A stretch of 64,000 nt of DNA. It comes from Psychroserpens damuponensis (lineage in GTDB: Bacteria; Bacteroidota; Bacteroidia; Flavobacteriales; Flavobacteriaceae). Under the pieces are notes generated by a model. The model was not told the DNA's origin. It did no database searches and saw only the letters and a program-made list of their open reading frames with translations. The translations under genes were made by a program, and so were the position numbers. Shown here in pieces: positions 8,902 through 18,351 of this stretch (positions within the stretch are counted from its first letter, which is position 1; every line of letters starts with the position of its first letter). Location of the stretch: positions 62,001 through 126,000 of the forward strand of contig NZ_JXJO01000002.1 of NCBI RefSeq assembly GCF_000826655.1, given 5' to 3'.

Positions 8902-11142
8902 TTATTTTATTTTAAATCGCAATCCTGCGTAGTACATACTACCATAAATTGGGCCATACACAAATGTTGTATCAAAATTTGATCCAAAAGGATCATTTGC
9001 ACCTAAAATAGGATTATCTTGCCTCACGTTTGTGATATTTTCACCTCCTAAATATACTTCAAATTTTGGAGAAAACACTTTTGTTACTTGTGCATTTAAG
9101 GTACTTACGGTTGGGGATTCTGCGGAAACTCTAAAGGCTTCAGGATTCGTGCTTGTTGATGAAAAACGTTGCTCACTAAGCCAATTATAAGTGAGATCAA
9201 ATTTCCATCGTGCAAACTCTCCTTCTTTTACGTGAGTTTCATACGATGCATTAGCAAAAAAGCGATGCTTAGGTATTAATGGCTTATCTAATTTGCCTGA
9301 GCTATACGTGGTTTGTACATCATAATATTTATAGGCAGTTCTAAAATCAAAATGCTCAAAGACATTATAGTTTAATTCTACCTGAAAGCTATTAGCATAA
9401 CTTTTACCTTCTAGATTATAGAAATTAACTTCTTGAGGATTTTCCCAATCTATTACGACTTGATTTTCAAAATCAGTTCGATAAAAATCAAAGGTCACAT
9501 CTGCTTTTCTTCCGAAGAGATTAAAACCTTGAAGGTAGGATAGCCCGTAATTCCATGCAATTTCAGGATCTAACCCGTAGATATTTCCGGAGGAATTCAA
9601 AATATTTATAGTACGCGATGTAGCGAACATATTTTGATTTTCTGCAAAAATATTTGCACTACGCTTACCTCTGCCTATTGAGGCGCGAAATGCTGATTTC
9701 TCCCAAGGCGTATATCTTGCATGTAAACGAGGTGTTAAAAACTCACCTAATAGATTATGGGTATCAAAACGCAGTCCTGCAGTGACAGTTAGCTTATCTA
9801 AATCGTCATAAGCATATTCAAAAAATGCACCAGCAGATCGTTCACTACGCTCAAAATCTACACCTATAGCATATTCGTCATAATGATCGTATGTAAAACC
9901 TAAGCCTGTTTTTATTTTATGCCTAGAATCGCTAATAATTGAATTATACATCACATTAGAATACACACTGTTATGATTTATATCATACTGATTTAATCCA
10001 AAATAAGAATCTTGATTATGACTACTAAAAGCAAATTGAACCCCTAAACTTTGCCATGGCACCTCAGGATTTACGTAGCCTAGCTTCGCAGAAACTTCAA
10101 AACGCTCTGTATCAATCTCGCTTCCCCAAGCATTCGTTGTCAAGCGATCTGTATCAGGATCAAAATCAAGTTGACCTGATTGCTTTGCATCATTTAGGTA
10201 ACGTACATTTACAAAGCTAACTATACCTTTTTCAGGATTTGTGTATTGCCAGCGGTTCATCACATTGATTTGATTGTACAAGGGCATGTCTAAAAACCCA
10301 TCATCATTAACATCATGTTTTTCTTGATGTGTATTACCATGAACATATAAACCTGTACTCCATTTATCACTCACTTTAGTATTAAAATGGGTATTCAATT
10401 CTAAGCGTTGACTACTAGCTCCATATAAATTTAAAAAGAACTTATCATCTTTTGTTGGCTTTTGTAACTCGGCATTGATTTGCCCTGCAATACTTTCAAA
10501 CCCATTGACTACACTTCCTGCACCTTTTGTAATTTGGATGCTTTCTACCCAAGTTCCTGGTATAAAACTTAACCCATAAGCTTGAGAGGCTCCTCTTATA
10601 GATGGAATATTTTCTTGAGTAATTAAAATATATTTACTGGTAAGCCCTAACATTTTTATTTGTCGCGTACCTGTTACTGCATCTGAAAAGTTGACATCAA
10701 TAGATGGGTTGGTTTCAAAGCTTTCAGACAAATTACAACAAGCAGCTTTTAAAAGTTCGTCGCTACTAATTGTCATTATATTTTGAGCACTCATATAAGA
10801 TCTAGATGTTGCTTTTTTTCTTGCGGTTAATACAATTTGATCTAGATCACTTGTAGCTTCTAATAAATGTTTAATGTATTTGGGAGAAGTAATCGTTATT
10901 GTATCTGTTTTAAAACCTACATAACTAATTACTAGTTTTGTATAACTCGATTCATAAGGAATACTAAATTTTCCATCTATATCGGTAACTGCACCAACAG
11001 ATGTGTCGAGCCAAAACACATTGGCTCCTGCTAACGGAAACATTTTACTTCCATCAACTTTCTCTGTAACGATACCTTCAATTTTCTCTTGGGAGAACAT
11101 CAATAAAGGTATCATTACCATAATATATATTATTTTTTTCAT
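8902..11142 (-). CDS. TonB-dependent outer-membrane receptor (metal cluster)
   Basis: 746 aa. A signal peptide (about 1-17) is followed by a CarboxypepD_reg-like domain (about 18-105: EGIVTEKVDGSKMFPLAGAN...DIDGKFSIPY), a plug domain (about 120-225, containing GSVVNGFESIAGQINAEL) and a 22-strand-type barrel ending in an aromatic strand (YGSMYYAGLRFKIK). It imports a ligand across the outer membrane with TonB energy. Neighbours are HMA and MauE-type metal proteins, so the cargo is probably a metal or metal chelate, copper most likely; the sequence itself does not fix the substrate. An unusual CC pair (LLKAACCNLSESF) sits at the plug entrance and could contact metal. It lies 1 bp from the HMA-MauE gene. 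Confidence 0.92.
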   Translation of the reverse strand: MKKIIYIMVMIPLLMFSQEKIEGIVTEKVDGSKMFPLAGANVFWLDTSVGAVTDIDGKFSIPYESSYTKLVISYVGFKTDTITITSPKYIKHLLEATSDLDQIVLTARKKATSRSYMSAQNIMTISSDELLKAACCNLSESFETNPSIDVNFSDAVTGTRQIKMLGLTSKYILITQENIPSIRGASQAYGLSFIPGTWVESIQITKGAGSVVNGFESIAGQINAELQKPTKDDKFFLNLYGASSQRLELNTHFNTKVSDKWSTGLYVHGNTHQEKHDVNDDGFLDMPLYNQINVMNRWQYTNPEKGIVSFVNVRYLNDAKQSGQLDFDPDTDRLTTNAWGSEIDTERFEVSAKLGYVNPEVPWQSLGVQFAFSSHNQDSYFGLNQYDINHNSVYSNVMYNSIISDSRHKIKTGLGFTYDHYDEYAIGVDFERSERSAGAFFEYAYDDLDKLTVTAGLRFDTHNLLGEFLTPRLHARYTPWEKSAFRASIGRGKRSANIFAENQNMFATSRTINILNSSGNIYGLDPEIAWNYGLSYLQGFNLFGRKADVTFDFYRTDFENQVVIDWENPQEVNFYNLEGKSYANSFQVELNYNVFEHFDFRTAYKYYDVQTTYSSGKLDKPLIPKHRFFANASYETHVKEGEFARWKFDLTYNWLSEQRFSSTSTNPEAFRVSAESPTVSTLNAQVTKVFSPKFEVYLGGENITNVRQDNPILGANDPFGSNFDTTFVYGPIYGSMYYAGLRFKIK

Positions 11143-11143
11143 T

Positions 11144-11899
11144 TTAATTGCTTGTTTTTAATAGCATGATTATCGCCATAATAATCATGATGCTATTTTC
11201 AATAAAAGTGGCTTTAGTCATAGGAAGTTTTAATGCCGTCCCTAAGCAAGCACATTGAATTGATTTTTTACTTAATAGTGTTTTTGTAACTCCAATTGTT
11301 GTAATTCCGAGAATAACTAACGTTGTAATTAATGCTAAAGGAATTTCAATACGCATTAAAAACATAACACCTAATAACAACTCTATAAATGGATATACCC
11401 AACCGTATGTTGGCCATGCTTTAGCGAGTGGATCATACATTTTAAAACTTTCTGGAAATCCTTTTAAGTCTAATAGCTTGAAAAAGCTAAAAACGATATA
11501 GAATAATCCCATAAAATCGAGCATAAAGCCTTCAATATGCAACGGGTCATAATTCATTAAAAAAGAACCCACAAGGATATATCCAAAGATTAAAAAGAGC
11601 GGAAACAATTGTTTGAGCTCACTTTGTTCTTCTGTTTTTTGACTTGTAATTTGTGAAGTCGACGTACTGGAATTTGAGGTAAAGACATTTTTACTTTCCT
11701 TTCTAGTGATTGAATATTTAGATGGTAAGGCTTGTTTTAAAATTTCCGTAGAAATAGAATGCTTCATTGAAACCTCAACGTGTTTAGTTTCTAAATTTAT
11801 AGATACATCGGTAACGTCATCTATCGTTTTTAAAGCTTTCTCTACCGCAGCTTTACAGCCATTACAGGTCATACCTGTAACAATATATGTATGTGTCAT
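11144..11899 (-). CDS. HMA domain fused to MauE/DoxX-type membrane domain
   Basis: 251 aa fusion. Residues 1-65 are a cytosolic HMA metal-binding domain (GMTCNGCKAAVEKAL, the CxxC copper site). A Ser/Thr/Gln-rich linker (about 70-95) leads to a four-helix MauE/DoxX-like membrane domain (about 98-250) with a conserved CxCLG pair (IQCACLGTALKLP) near its end. MauE-type proteins handle thiols or metals at the membrane. Together the parts suggest passing a soft metal, probably copper, at the inner membrane. It lies immediately upstream of the TonB receptor on the same strand. Confidence 0.87.
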   Translation of the reverse strand: MTHTYIVTGMTCNGCKAAVEKALKTIDDVTDVSINLETKHVEVSMKHSISTEILKQALPSKYSITRKESKNVFTSNSSTSTSQITSQKTEEQSELKQLFPLFLIFGYILVGSFLMNYDPLHIEGFMLDFMGLFYIVFSFFKLLDLKGFPESFKMYDPLAKAWPTYGWVYPFIELLLGVMFLMRIEIPLALITTLVILGITTIGVTKTLLSKKSIQCACLGTALKLPMTKATFIENSIMIIMAIIMLLKTSN

Positions 11900-11972
11900 T
11901 ATTATTTATGAGTGTAAAATTAATTATTGGACCAAAAATTGATCGTTAATAAATCTTAGAACATAAATAATA

Positions 11973-12386
11973 TCAAATAAGGAAGACTTGATCGAGAACG
12001 TGTATGTCTGCAATCAATTTAGGAGGATTATAATCTCGATGAGGATTTGTCTGCTTTTCTAAAACTTGAAACAGACCTGTATATGAATATAAATAAGATG
12101 CTAAAAATAGCTGTTGATCTAATTCTAAATCATCAAAAGTTTTTACCGTTAGTTCTTTTTGACCTTGTAGTGTTTCTAAAGTGTCTTTACAGCAATGCAT
12201 AAATTTGATTTCTTCATGCTTACTTTCAATATTATCTGAAGCACATTTTTCTAAGTCGGTAAAAACAGCTACATCTATTAAAACATCTCCACAAAAATGT
12301 TTTTCTACAGTAAATGATACCGTAGATAACAATAACAAAAGCGTCATTGCAATAGAACATAGTTTATGTAAAATTTGTTTTAACAT
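11973..12386 (-). CDS. HYC_CC_PP-family protein
   Basis: 137 aa. A basic start and hydrophobic helix (SIAMTLLLLLSTVSF) act as signal peptide or anchor. The family name comes from three motifs, all present in near form: H-[YF]-C (VEKHFCGD), a CC pair (MHCCKDT) and a late PP (DYNPPKL). The conserved Cys and His suggest metal binding. It is found in Bacteroidota next to HMA and TonB-receptor copper genes, as here. A TAACTTTG box at 12398-12391 would put the transcript start within a few bases of the ATG; either the leader is very short or the match is chance. Confidence 0.75.
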   Translation of the reverse strand: MLKQILHKLCSIAMTLLLLLSTVSFTVEKHFCGDVLIDVAVFTDLEKCASDNIESKHEEIKFMHCCKDTLETLQGQKELTVKTFDDLELDQQLFLASYLYSYTGLFQVLEKQTNPHRDYNPPKLIADIHVLDQVFLI

Positions 12387-12443
12387 GTTACAAAGTTAAA
12401 AAAAAGAAAATAGCTTTTAAAAAATTATAATTTGATTAACAGT

Positions 12444-12872
12444 TTAATTTTTAAGCTTATGATAATAAAACGCTGGAACTAAGAGCAATAAAAGTATTGG
12501 CTGGATTAAAAAGCGTCTAAAGTTAAAAAACAAATAATAATCTTCTTGTCTTGGATTAATAACAAAATACAGGAAGAATATCATTAAAATCACATAAGCA
12601 ATGCTATAAACGGCTAATGAAAACCTTACTATTGATTTATCCCTAAAAAAACTATAAATAATACCTAAAGAAATCACTGTATTGAGCACAAATCGTAATG
12701 TGGTGTACAAAGACAATTTTAAAATTTCTCTTCGTGGAGAATCTAAACTTAAGTAATCACTTTTAAAAAAAGACAGGTATGGATCGTAAAATAATTCGTC
12801 TTCAAAAACACGAATTAAAATGAGCATTCCAAACAAAAGCATGAGTATAATGTAGCTTAAAAAATTACGCAT
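12444..12872 (-). CDS. Exosortase F system-associated membrane protein
   Basis: 142 aa with about four membrane helices. The opening (LLFGMLILIRVFEDELFYDP then YLSFFKSDYLSLDSP) is the recognisable signature of the small protein encoded beside xrtF in flavobacteria. It overlaps the 3' end of xrtF by 8 bp, implying coupled translation. It presumably works with XrtF in sorting or processing envelope proteins; its own activity is unknown. Confidence 0.85.
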   Translation of the reverse strand: MRNFLSYIILMLLFGMLILIRVFEDELFYDPYLSFFKSDYLSLDSPRREILKLSLYTTLRFVLNTVISLGIIYSFFRDKSIVRFSLAVYSIAYVILMIFFLYFVINPRQEDYYLFFNFRRFLIQPILLLLLVPAFYYHKLKN

Positions 12873-13416
12873 GTTGCTTTTTATTTTTTGAAAATCGATT
12901 CACCCAAAACATCCAAAGTAAAAATACCATACCATAAATAATCATAGGAAAAACAACAGTATGCAAAATATCTTCACGCCAAGGATACTCATACAACCCA
13001 ATAGATAAAATCGCAATTCTAATGAGATTCACTACGTAAATAAGCACACTACCAGTTAGTAAATAAATAAAAGTGGCTTTAAATTTTTCGGCAAAAGCAA
13101 TGATAAATGAAATAAATAAAATGATTACACTTATAGAATTACAGCCTTCTACTACTCTAGCTACAAATTTAGAATTTACAATTAATTTCATTGAAGGTTC
13201 ATCTGGATGTGGTAAAATCTCGGCATTATAACCAAAAGTATTGATTAGAGATTCACTTTGTTTTGCCACTAAGTTTGTTAAGTAGTCTGGATAATACTTT
13301 GATCCATCAGAAACATCTAAATATAACTTATAACACAACGTAAGCACGATATAAACCGTAAGAAAGGTTAATATGAACTTTACGACAGATTTGTATTTAA
13401 CAAGAAGTGCTTTCAA
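12865..13416 (-). CDS. xrtF: Exosortase family protein XrtF
   Basis: Multi-pass membrane Cys protease/transpeptidase-like protein. The catalytic triad of exosortases is visible: Cys in EGCNSIS, Arg in NLIRIA, His in LHTVVFP, each next to a membrane helix. I chose the TTG at 13414-13416 (MKALLVKYKS, 183 aa), which matches the compact opening of this family; the frame stays open to a GTG at 13470, which would add an extra hydrophobic segment. The usual XrtF partner follows with an 8-bp overlap. No substrate with a PEP-CTERM-like tail was seen in the window. Confidence 0.88.
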   Translation of the reverse strand: MKALLVKYKSVVKFILTFLTVYIVLTLCYKLYLDVSDGSKYYPDYLTNLVAKQSESLINTFGYNAEILPHPDEPSMKLIVNSKFVARVVEGCNSISVIILFISFIIAFAEKFKATFIYLLTGSVLIYVVNLIRIAILSIGLYEYPWREDILHTVVFPMIIYGMVFLLWMFWVNRFSKNKKQHA

Positions 13417-13504
13417 AAAACTATAGATTAGTTGAGTTAAAATTATACAAAATGAATATAGAAATAGCACTTTTTAAATACTTTTACCAAAATTTTTGAA
13501 ACCT

Positions 13505-13960
13505 ATGATTTTTGAAACCCTAAAACCTCAAGTTGAAAGCATTTTAACAAATACTTCTAAAACAGTAGACGAACGCCTTTTATTAACTTGTGAGCTTCTT
13601 GAAAACCATATAGATTACTATAATTGGGTAGGGTTCTATTTTAAAAATGGTGACAAAAATGAACTCAAATTAGGACCTTACGTTGGTGAGCCTACAGATC
13701 ATACTATTATTCCCTTCGGAAAAGGGATTTGCGGACAAGTAGCTGTCTCAAATGAAAACTTCGTCGTACCAGACGTCGCAGCTCAAGATAATTATATTGC
13801 TTGTAGTATCACTGTAAAAGCTGAGATTGTAATTCCTATTTTTGTGAATGGCGAAAATCTAGGTCAAATTGATATAGACTCAAATACACCAGATCCATTT
13901 ACTCAAGACGATGAGCGATTTTTAGAGTTTGTTTGTGAAAAAGTTGCTAGTATACTCTAA
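13505..13960 (+). CDS. GAF-domain protein, free methionine-(R)-sulfoxide reductase-like
   Basis: 151 aa from the ATG at 13505 (a TTG at 13496 would add three residues). One GAF domain spans most of the protein. It carries the fRMsr pattern: YNWVGFYF, GKGICGQVA with a Cys, VVPDV, then YIACSITVKAEIVIPI with a second Cys at the resolving position and the GQIDIDS end. fRMsr reduces free methionine-R-sulfoxide, so this would be a cytosolic oxidative-stress enzyme. The third Cys of the E. coli enzyme is not obvious. It is divergent from xrtF across a gap of about 90 bp. Confidence 0.82.
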   Translation: MIFETLKPQVESILTNTSKTVDERLLLTCELLENHIDYYNWVGFYFKNGDKNELKLGPYVGEPTDHTIIPFGKGICGQVAVSNENFVVPDVAAQDNYIACSITVKAEIVIPIFVNGENLGQIDIDSNTPDPFTQDDERFLEFVCEKVASIL

Positions 13961-14040
13961 TCGTATTGTTCTCGTAAAGGCACAACACATGTTGAGTTAA
14001 TACTCTAGATTTTTTTTTGCATAAGTAGAAGCACTCAATA

Positions 14041-15288
14041 CTACATTCCAGTTCTAATCGCCTCAACAGGATCTAAGCGAGCAGCAGATATGGCTGGTAT
14101 AATACCAGAAACCAAACCAATAAAGGTTGATAGCCCAAAGCCTAGAAAAATATTTGATAAGGATAATACAAATTCAAAATCTAGCATAGCATTTGCGGCT
14201 AGTGATATTAACCATACCAACATGATACCAATTAAACCACCTAAAACCGAAAGAATCACTGCTTCAAACAAAAATTGAAGTAAAATAAATTTATTTTTAG
14301 CGCCTAGAGATTTTTGAATCCCAATGAGGTTTGTACGTTCTCGCACACTCACAAACATAATGTTGGCAATCCCAAATCCACCAACAAGTAATGAGAAACC
14401 ACTAATAACCCAACCAGCTCCATTAAGAAATCCAATTATACCATCAACAAAATCGGTTAAGCCAGACAATGTATTTATAAAGAAATTATCTGGTTCATCA
14501 GCCTTTAAACCTCTATACGCTCTATATTTTTGCTTTAAAACAGCTTCAAAAGCTCCTATATCAATATTTTTCTCTGGTTTTACTATAACTGCTCCTGCTA
14601 AGCCTTCTGCACCTCCATTTTTAAAACGGCGTACAAAATTTGCCGGCACAAATGCTTTTTCATCTGGAGAATCTCCCAAACCATTACCCATTTTTTTGAG
14701 CACTCCAATAACAGTCATTTTTCTACCAAAGGCCCTCACTGTTTTTCCTATTGGGTTTATAGTTCCGAAGAGATTTTCGGCAGTACCACTACCAACAACC
14801 ATTACGTTTGCTCCCGAATTAGATTCAGATTCATTATAAAAACGACCTTCCTTAAGTTTTAAGCTTTCAATATCATAAATACCATTAGATACAGGCGTCA
14901 CATTAACTCCAGTAACAGTATTACCTTCATATTTTATATTCTCACTTCCTCCAAAAATTACATAAGCCATCGCTTCAATATTTGGAACACTACGTTGTAT
15001 AAATTCAAAATCATCATACTCGGTTTGAGGAAAGTTATCACGTTGCCATCTAGGAACTTCGGTTGGACCAAAAGAATATTTCGTGATGTACATCGTATTT
15101 TTATCCAAACCACTTAATTGGTCTTTAATACTTTTATCTAAAGAATCGACAGCAGCTAACACGGCAATAATTGAAAAAATACCAATTGTAATTCCTAAAA
15201 GCGATAAAAATGTACGTAATTTATTATTACGTAAAGCATTGATAGCAAACGAAAAACTCTCTTTAAATAGCCTAAGATATAAAAGCAT
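14041..15288 (-). CDS. MacB/FtsX-type ABC transporter permease
   Basis: 415 aa from the ATG at 15286-15288 (MLLYLRLFKESFSFA); an in-frame upstream extension lacks typical sequence and was not used. A first membrane helix (LRTFLSLLGITIGIFSIIAVLAA) is followed by the periplasmic MacB_PCD domain (about 55-275) and the FtsX domain with three helices, ending ARLDPVEAIRTGM, the classic ending of this family. Such permeases need a separate ATPase, but none is adjacent. It could act in mechanotransmission or lipoprotein/peptide efflux; the substrate is unknown. Confidence 0.9.
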   Translation of the reverse strand: MLLYLRLFKESFSFAINALRNNKLRTFLSLLGITIGIFSIIAVLAAVDSLDKSIKDQLSGLDKNTMYITKYSFGPTEVPRWQRDNFPQTEYDDFEFIQRSVPNIEAMAYVIFGGSENIKYEGNTVTGVNVTPVSNGIYDIESLKLKEGRFYNESESNSGANVMVVGSGTAENLFGTINPIGKTVRAFGRKMTVIGVLKKMGNGLGDSPDEKAFVPANFVRRFKNGGAEGLAGAVIVKPEKNIDIGAFEAVLKQKYRAYRGLKADEPDNFFINTLSGLTDFVDGIIGFLNGAGWVISGFSLLVGGFGIANIMFVSVRERTNLIGIQKSLGAKNKFILLQFLFEAVILSVLGGLIGIMLVWLISLAANAMLDFEFVLSLSNIFLGFGLSTFIGLVSGIIPAISAARLDPVEAIRTGM

Positions 15289-15411
15289 ACAATTGGTTTG
15301 TTTTACCAGATTAATTCTAGAATTATAAAGATAGGACGTTTTCAACAATTTATTGTTACAAAAAATTGAAACAAACTGCATTTTGGTGACATTTAAGGAT
15401 TTGATATTATG

Positions 15412-15419
15412 TATTTTTG
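15412..15419 (+). promoter_or_regulatory. TAnnTTTG -7 box upstream of purH
   Basis: TATTTTTG at 15412-15419, followed by GC, lies 54 bp before the purH ATG. No well-spaced TTTG -33 box was found (nearest TTTG at 15382-15385, 26 bp away). Confidence 0.4.
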
Positions 15420-15472
15420 CGCTTTAATTTTTACAAAAACAACAAAAATTCACAACCACAACAACACAACTC

Positions 15473-17005
15473 ATGAGTAACAACAAAACCATTAAATCTG
15501 CCTTAATATCAGTTTTTAGTAAAGACGGATTAGCACCAATCGTTAAACAACTAGACGAGCAAAATGTAACTATCTATTCTACAGGTGGTACAGAAAAATT
15601 TATTAAAGACTTAGGCATTAAGGTCATTCCTGTTGAGGATGTGACATCATACCCTTCTATTTTGGGAGGACGAGTAAAAACCTTACATCCAAAAGTATTT
15701 GGAGGTATTTTAAACCGTCAAAACCACGATGGTGACGTTGCAGAAATGGTTGATTTTGACATCCCACAAATAGATGTGGTCATTGTAGATTTATATCCTT
15801 TTGAAAAAACGGTGGCTTCGGGCGCACCAAACCAAGACATTATAGAAAAAATTGACATTGGAGGTATTTCTCTAATTCGCGCAGCAGCTAAAAATTATGC
15901 AGATGTCATTTGCGTATCATCTGTTGATGATTATGCAGAGTTTTTAGATCTCTTGAAGTCTAAAAATGGCGAAACTAGTGAAGCTGATAGAAAACAATTT
16001 GCGGCAAAAGCTTTTAACGTATCATCGCATTATGATTCGGCAATTTTTAATTATTTCAATGCAGATCATAGCATCCCATCATTAAAAATTAGCGAAACCA
16101 ACGGACAAGTTTTACGTTATGGTGAGAATCCTCATCAACGTGGTTTTTTCTTCGGAAATTTTAACGACCTGTTCACGAAACTCCACGGAAAAGAATTAAG
16201 TTACAACAACCTTCTTGACGTCGATGCAGCTGTAAATTTAATGAACGAATTTAAAGGAGAAGCACCAACATTTGCAATCCTAAAACACAACAACGCATGT
16301 GGCTTTGCGCAACGTGATACCATTAGCCAAGCCTATACAGATGCTCTAGCAGGAGACCCAGTATCTGCTTTTGGAGGCGTTTTAATTTCTAATACCGAAA
16401 TTGATAAAGCCACAGCCGAACACATTCACACCTTATTTTGTGAAGTGGTAATTGCACCTTCTTTTACCGAAGAGGCTTTAGAAATCTTAAAAGGAAAGAA
16501 AAACAGAATTCTATTAGTTTTACACGATGTTGAATTCCCTAAAACCACCGTAAGAACTTGTCTTAACGGTATTTTAGTACAAGACAGAAATAGCAAAACT
16601 GACACCCTTGAAGATTTAAAACAAGCTACAAACACGGCACCTACACAAAACGAATTAGACGATTTAATATTTGCTTCTAAAATTTGTAAGCATACAAAAT
16701 CTAACACGATTGTATTAGTAAAAAACAAACAGTTATGCGCCAGCGGAACAGGACAAACAAGTCGTGTAGATGCGCTTAACCAAGCTATACATAAAGCAAA
16801 TTCTTTCAATTTTGAATTAAAAGGAGCTGTTATGGCAAGTGATGCGTTTTTTCCGTTTCCAGACTGTGTAGAAATTGCAGATAACGCAGGTATTACTGCT
16901 GTAATTCAGCCAGGAGGCTCTATAAAAGACCAATTAACAATTGATTATTGCAATGCCAATAATGTAGCTATGGTGATGACAGGTACGCGTCATTTTAAGC
17001 ATTAA
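15473..17005 (+). CDS. purH: Bifunctional purine biosynthesis protein PurH
   Basis: Catalyses the last two steps of de novo IMP synthesis: AICAR formyltransferase and IMP cyclohydrolase. 510 aa, full length. The N-terminal MGS-like cyclohydrolase domain shows SVFSKDGL, STGGTEKFI and GGRVKTLHPKVFGGIL. The C-terminal AICAR transformylase region has LRYGENPHQRGFFFG, the KHNNACGFA catalytic Lys-His pair, and the end GTRHFKH. It is a single gene with its own TATTTTTG box upstream, divergent from the MacB-type permease. Confidence 0.98.
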   Translation: MSNNKTIKSALISVFSKDGLAPIVKQLDEQNVTIYSTGGTEKFIKDLGIKVIPVEDVTSYPSILGGRVKTLHPKVFGGILNRQNHDGDVAEMVDFDIPQIDVVIVDLYPFEKTVASGAPNQDIIEKIDIGGISLIRAAAKNYADVICVSSVDDYAEFLDLLKSKNGETSEADRKQFAAKAFNVSSHYDSAIFNYFNADHSIPSLKISETNGQVLRYGENPHQRGFFFGNFNDLFTKLHGKELSYNNLLDVDAAVNLMNEFKGEAPTFAILKHNNACGFAQRDTISQAYTDALAGDPVSAFGGVLISNTEIDKATAEHIHTLFCEVVIAPSFTEEALEILKGKKNRILLVLHDVEFPKTTVRTCLNGILVQDRNSKTDTLEDLKQATNTAPTQNELDDLIFASKICKHTKSNTIVLVKNKQLCASGTGQTSRVDALNQAIHKANSFNFELKGAVMASDAFFPFPDCVEIADNAGITAVIQPGGSIKDQLTIDYCNANNVAMVMTGTRHFKH

Positions 17006-17298
17006 AACCCTTAAAAAAAGAGATTTTAAAACTTGAAAAGCTCTATTTTTATTTTAAATAGTGATTTTTGAGTTTTAAAATTTCCGAAGAAAAAAAGATA
17101 AAATTTAAAAGGTTATTAATCCTTTAGAAGCAAAACATCCAAAACCAAAAAGTAAACGTTTAACTATAAAAAGTTAACCACTTAATTTTCATGTAAATTG
17201 AAATTAAAATAAACCTTAAATATTTATTAAGTTTTACTATTTTTACAACACGTCAAAAACCGAATACAATAACACCCTCATAATACTTAGAACAACGC
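17006..17298. other. Intergenic stretch upstream of mreB
   Basis: 293 bp without a gene. It holds a weak hairpin after purH (AGAG...CTCT near 17021-17043), one CTTCGGAA octamer in reverse orientation at 17082-17089, and AT-rich sequence that must contain the mreB operon promoter. A TATTTTTA near 17238 is the nearest -7-like box, but it is not convincing. Confidence 0.5.
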
Positions 17299-18327
17299 AT
17301 GGGATTTTTTGATTTCTTAACAGAAGAAATAGCCATAGATTTAGGAACCGCAAACACACTTATTATCCATAACGACAAGGTTGTTGTAGATAGTCCATCT
17401 ATAGTTGCAAGAGATAGAATTTCTGGAAAAATAATTGCCGTTGGTAAAGAAGCCAACATGATGCAAGGTAAAACGCACGAGAACATCAAAACCATTAGAC
17501 CTTTGAAAGATGGTGTAATTGCAGATTTTGATGCCTCAGAGCAAATGATAAGTATGTTTATCAAAAATATTCCTGCATTAAAAAAGAAATTATTTACGCC
17601 TGCACTAAGAATGGTAGTTTGTATCCCATCTGGAATTACTGAAGTAGAAATGCGAGCTGTAAAAGAGTCTTGTGAGCGTGTAAACGGAAAAGAAGTTTAC
17701 CTTATTCATGAGCCAATGGCAGCTGCAATTGGTATTGGTATTGATATTATGCAACCTAAAGGAAACATGATCGTTGATATTGGAGGTGGTACCACAGAAA
17801 TTGCGGTTATTGCACTTGGTGGTATTGTTTGTGACAAATCGGTTAAAGTTGCAGGAGACGTATTTACAAATGACATTATTTACTACATGCGTACACAACA
17901 CAACTTATATGTTGGTGATCGTACTGCGGAAAAGATAAAAATTCAAATTGGTGCTGCTACTGAAGATTTAGATATGCCACCAGAAGAAATGAGTGTTCAA
18001 GGACGTGATTTATTAACTGGTAAGCCTAAGCAAGTTCAGATATCGTTTCGTGAAATTGCAAAAGCTTTAGATAAATCTATTCTTAGAATTGAAGATTCTG
18101 TCATGGAAACCTTATCACAAACACCTCCAGAATTGGCAGCCGATATCTATAACACTGGAATCTATTTAGCAGGTGGTGGATCAATGTTAAGAGGTCTTGA
18201 CAAACGATTATCACAAAAAACAGATTTGCCAGTTTATATCGCAGAAGATCCTTTGAGAGCCGTTGTTCGTGGTACAGGAATCGCGCTAAAAAATCTAGCA
18301 AAATTTAAAAGTGTATTGATAAAATAA
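17299..18327 (+). CDS. mreB: Rod shape-determining protein MreB
   Basis: Bacterial actin that guides lateral wall synthesis. 342 aa, normal length. Phosphate and nucleotide motifs: IDLGTANTLI (phosphate 1), VDIGGGTTEIAV (phosphate 2) and the adenosine motif GIYLAGGGSMLRGLD. An amphipathic N-terminus (MGFFDFL) fits membrane attachment. It is first in the mreB-mreC-mreD-mrdA-rodA operon. Confidence 0.98.
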   Translation: MGFFDFLTEEIAIDLGTANTLIIHNDKVVVDSPSIVARDRISGKIIAVGKEANMMQGKTHENIKTIRPLKDGVIADFDASEQMISMFIKNIPALKKKLFTPALRMVVCIPSGITEVEMRAVKESCERVNGKEVYLIHEPMAAAIGIGIDIMQPKGNMIVDIGGGTTEIAVIALGGIVCDKSVKVAGDVFTNDIIYYMRTQHNLYVGDRTAEKIKIQIGAATEDLDMPPEEMSVQGRDLLTGKPKQVQISFREIAKALDKSILRIEDSVMETLSQTPPELAADIYNTGIYLAGGGSMLRGLDKRLSQKTDLPVYIAEDPLRAVVRGTGIALKNLAKFKSVLIK

Positions 18328-18351
18328 GAAGAATAGGAATACCTACATAGC

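Noticed and set aside
14324-14839. A 171-codon open frame on the plus strand inside the MacB-type permease gene
   Set aside because: It is antisense to a well-supported gene, has low-complexity Pro/Lys/Ser composition and no recognisable domain. Long antisense frames are common opposite AT-rich coding DNA.
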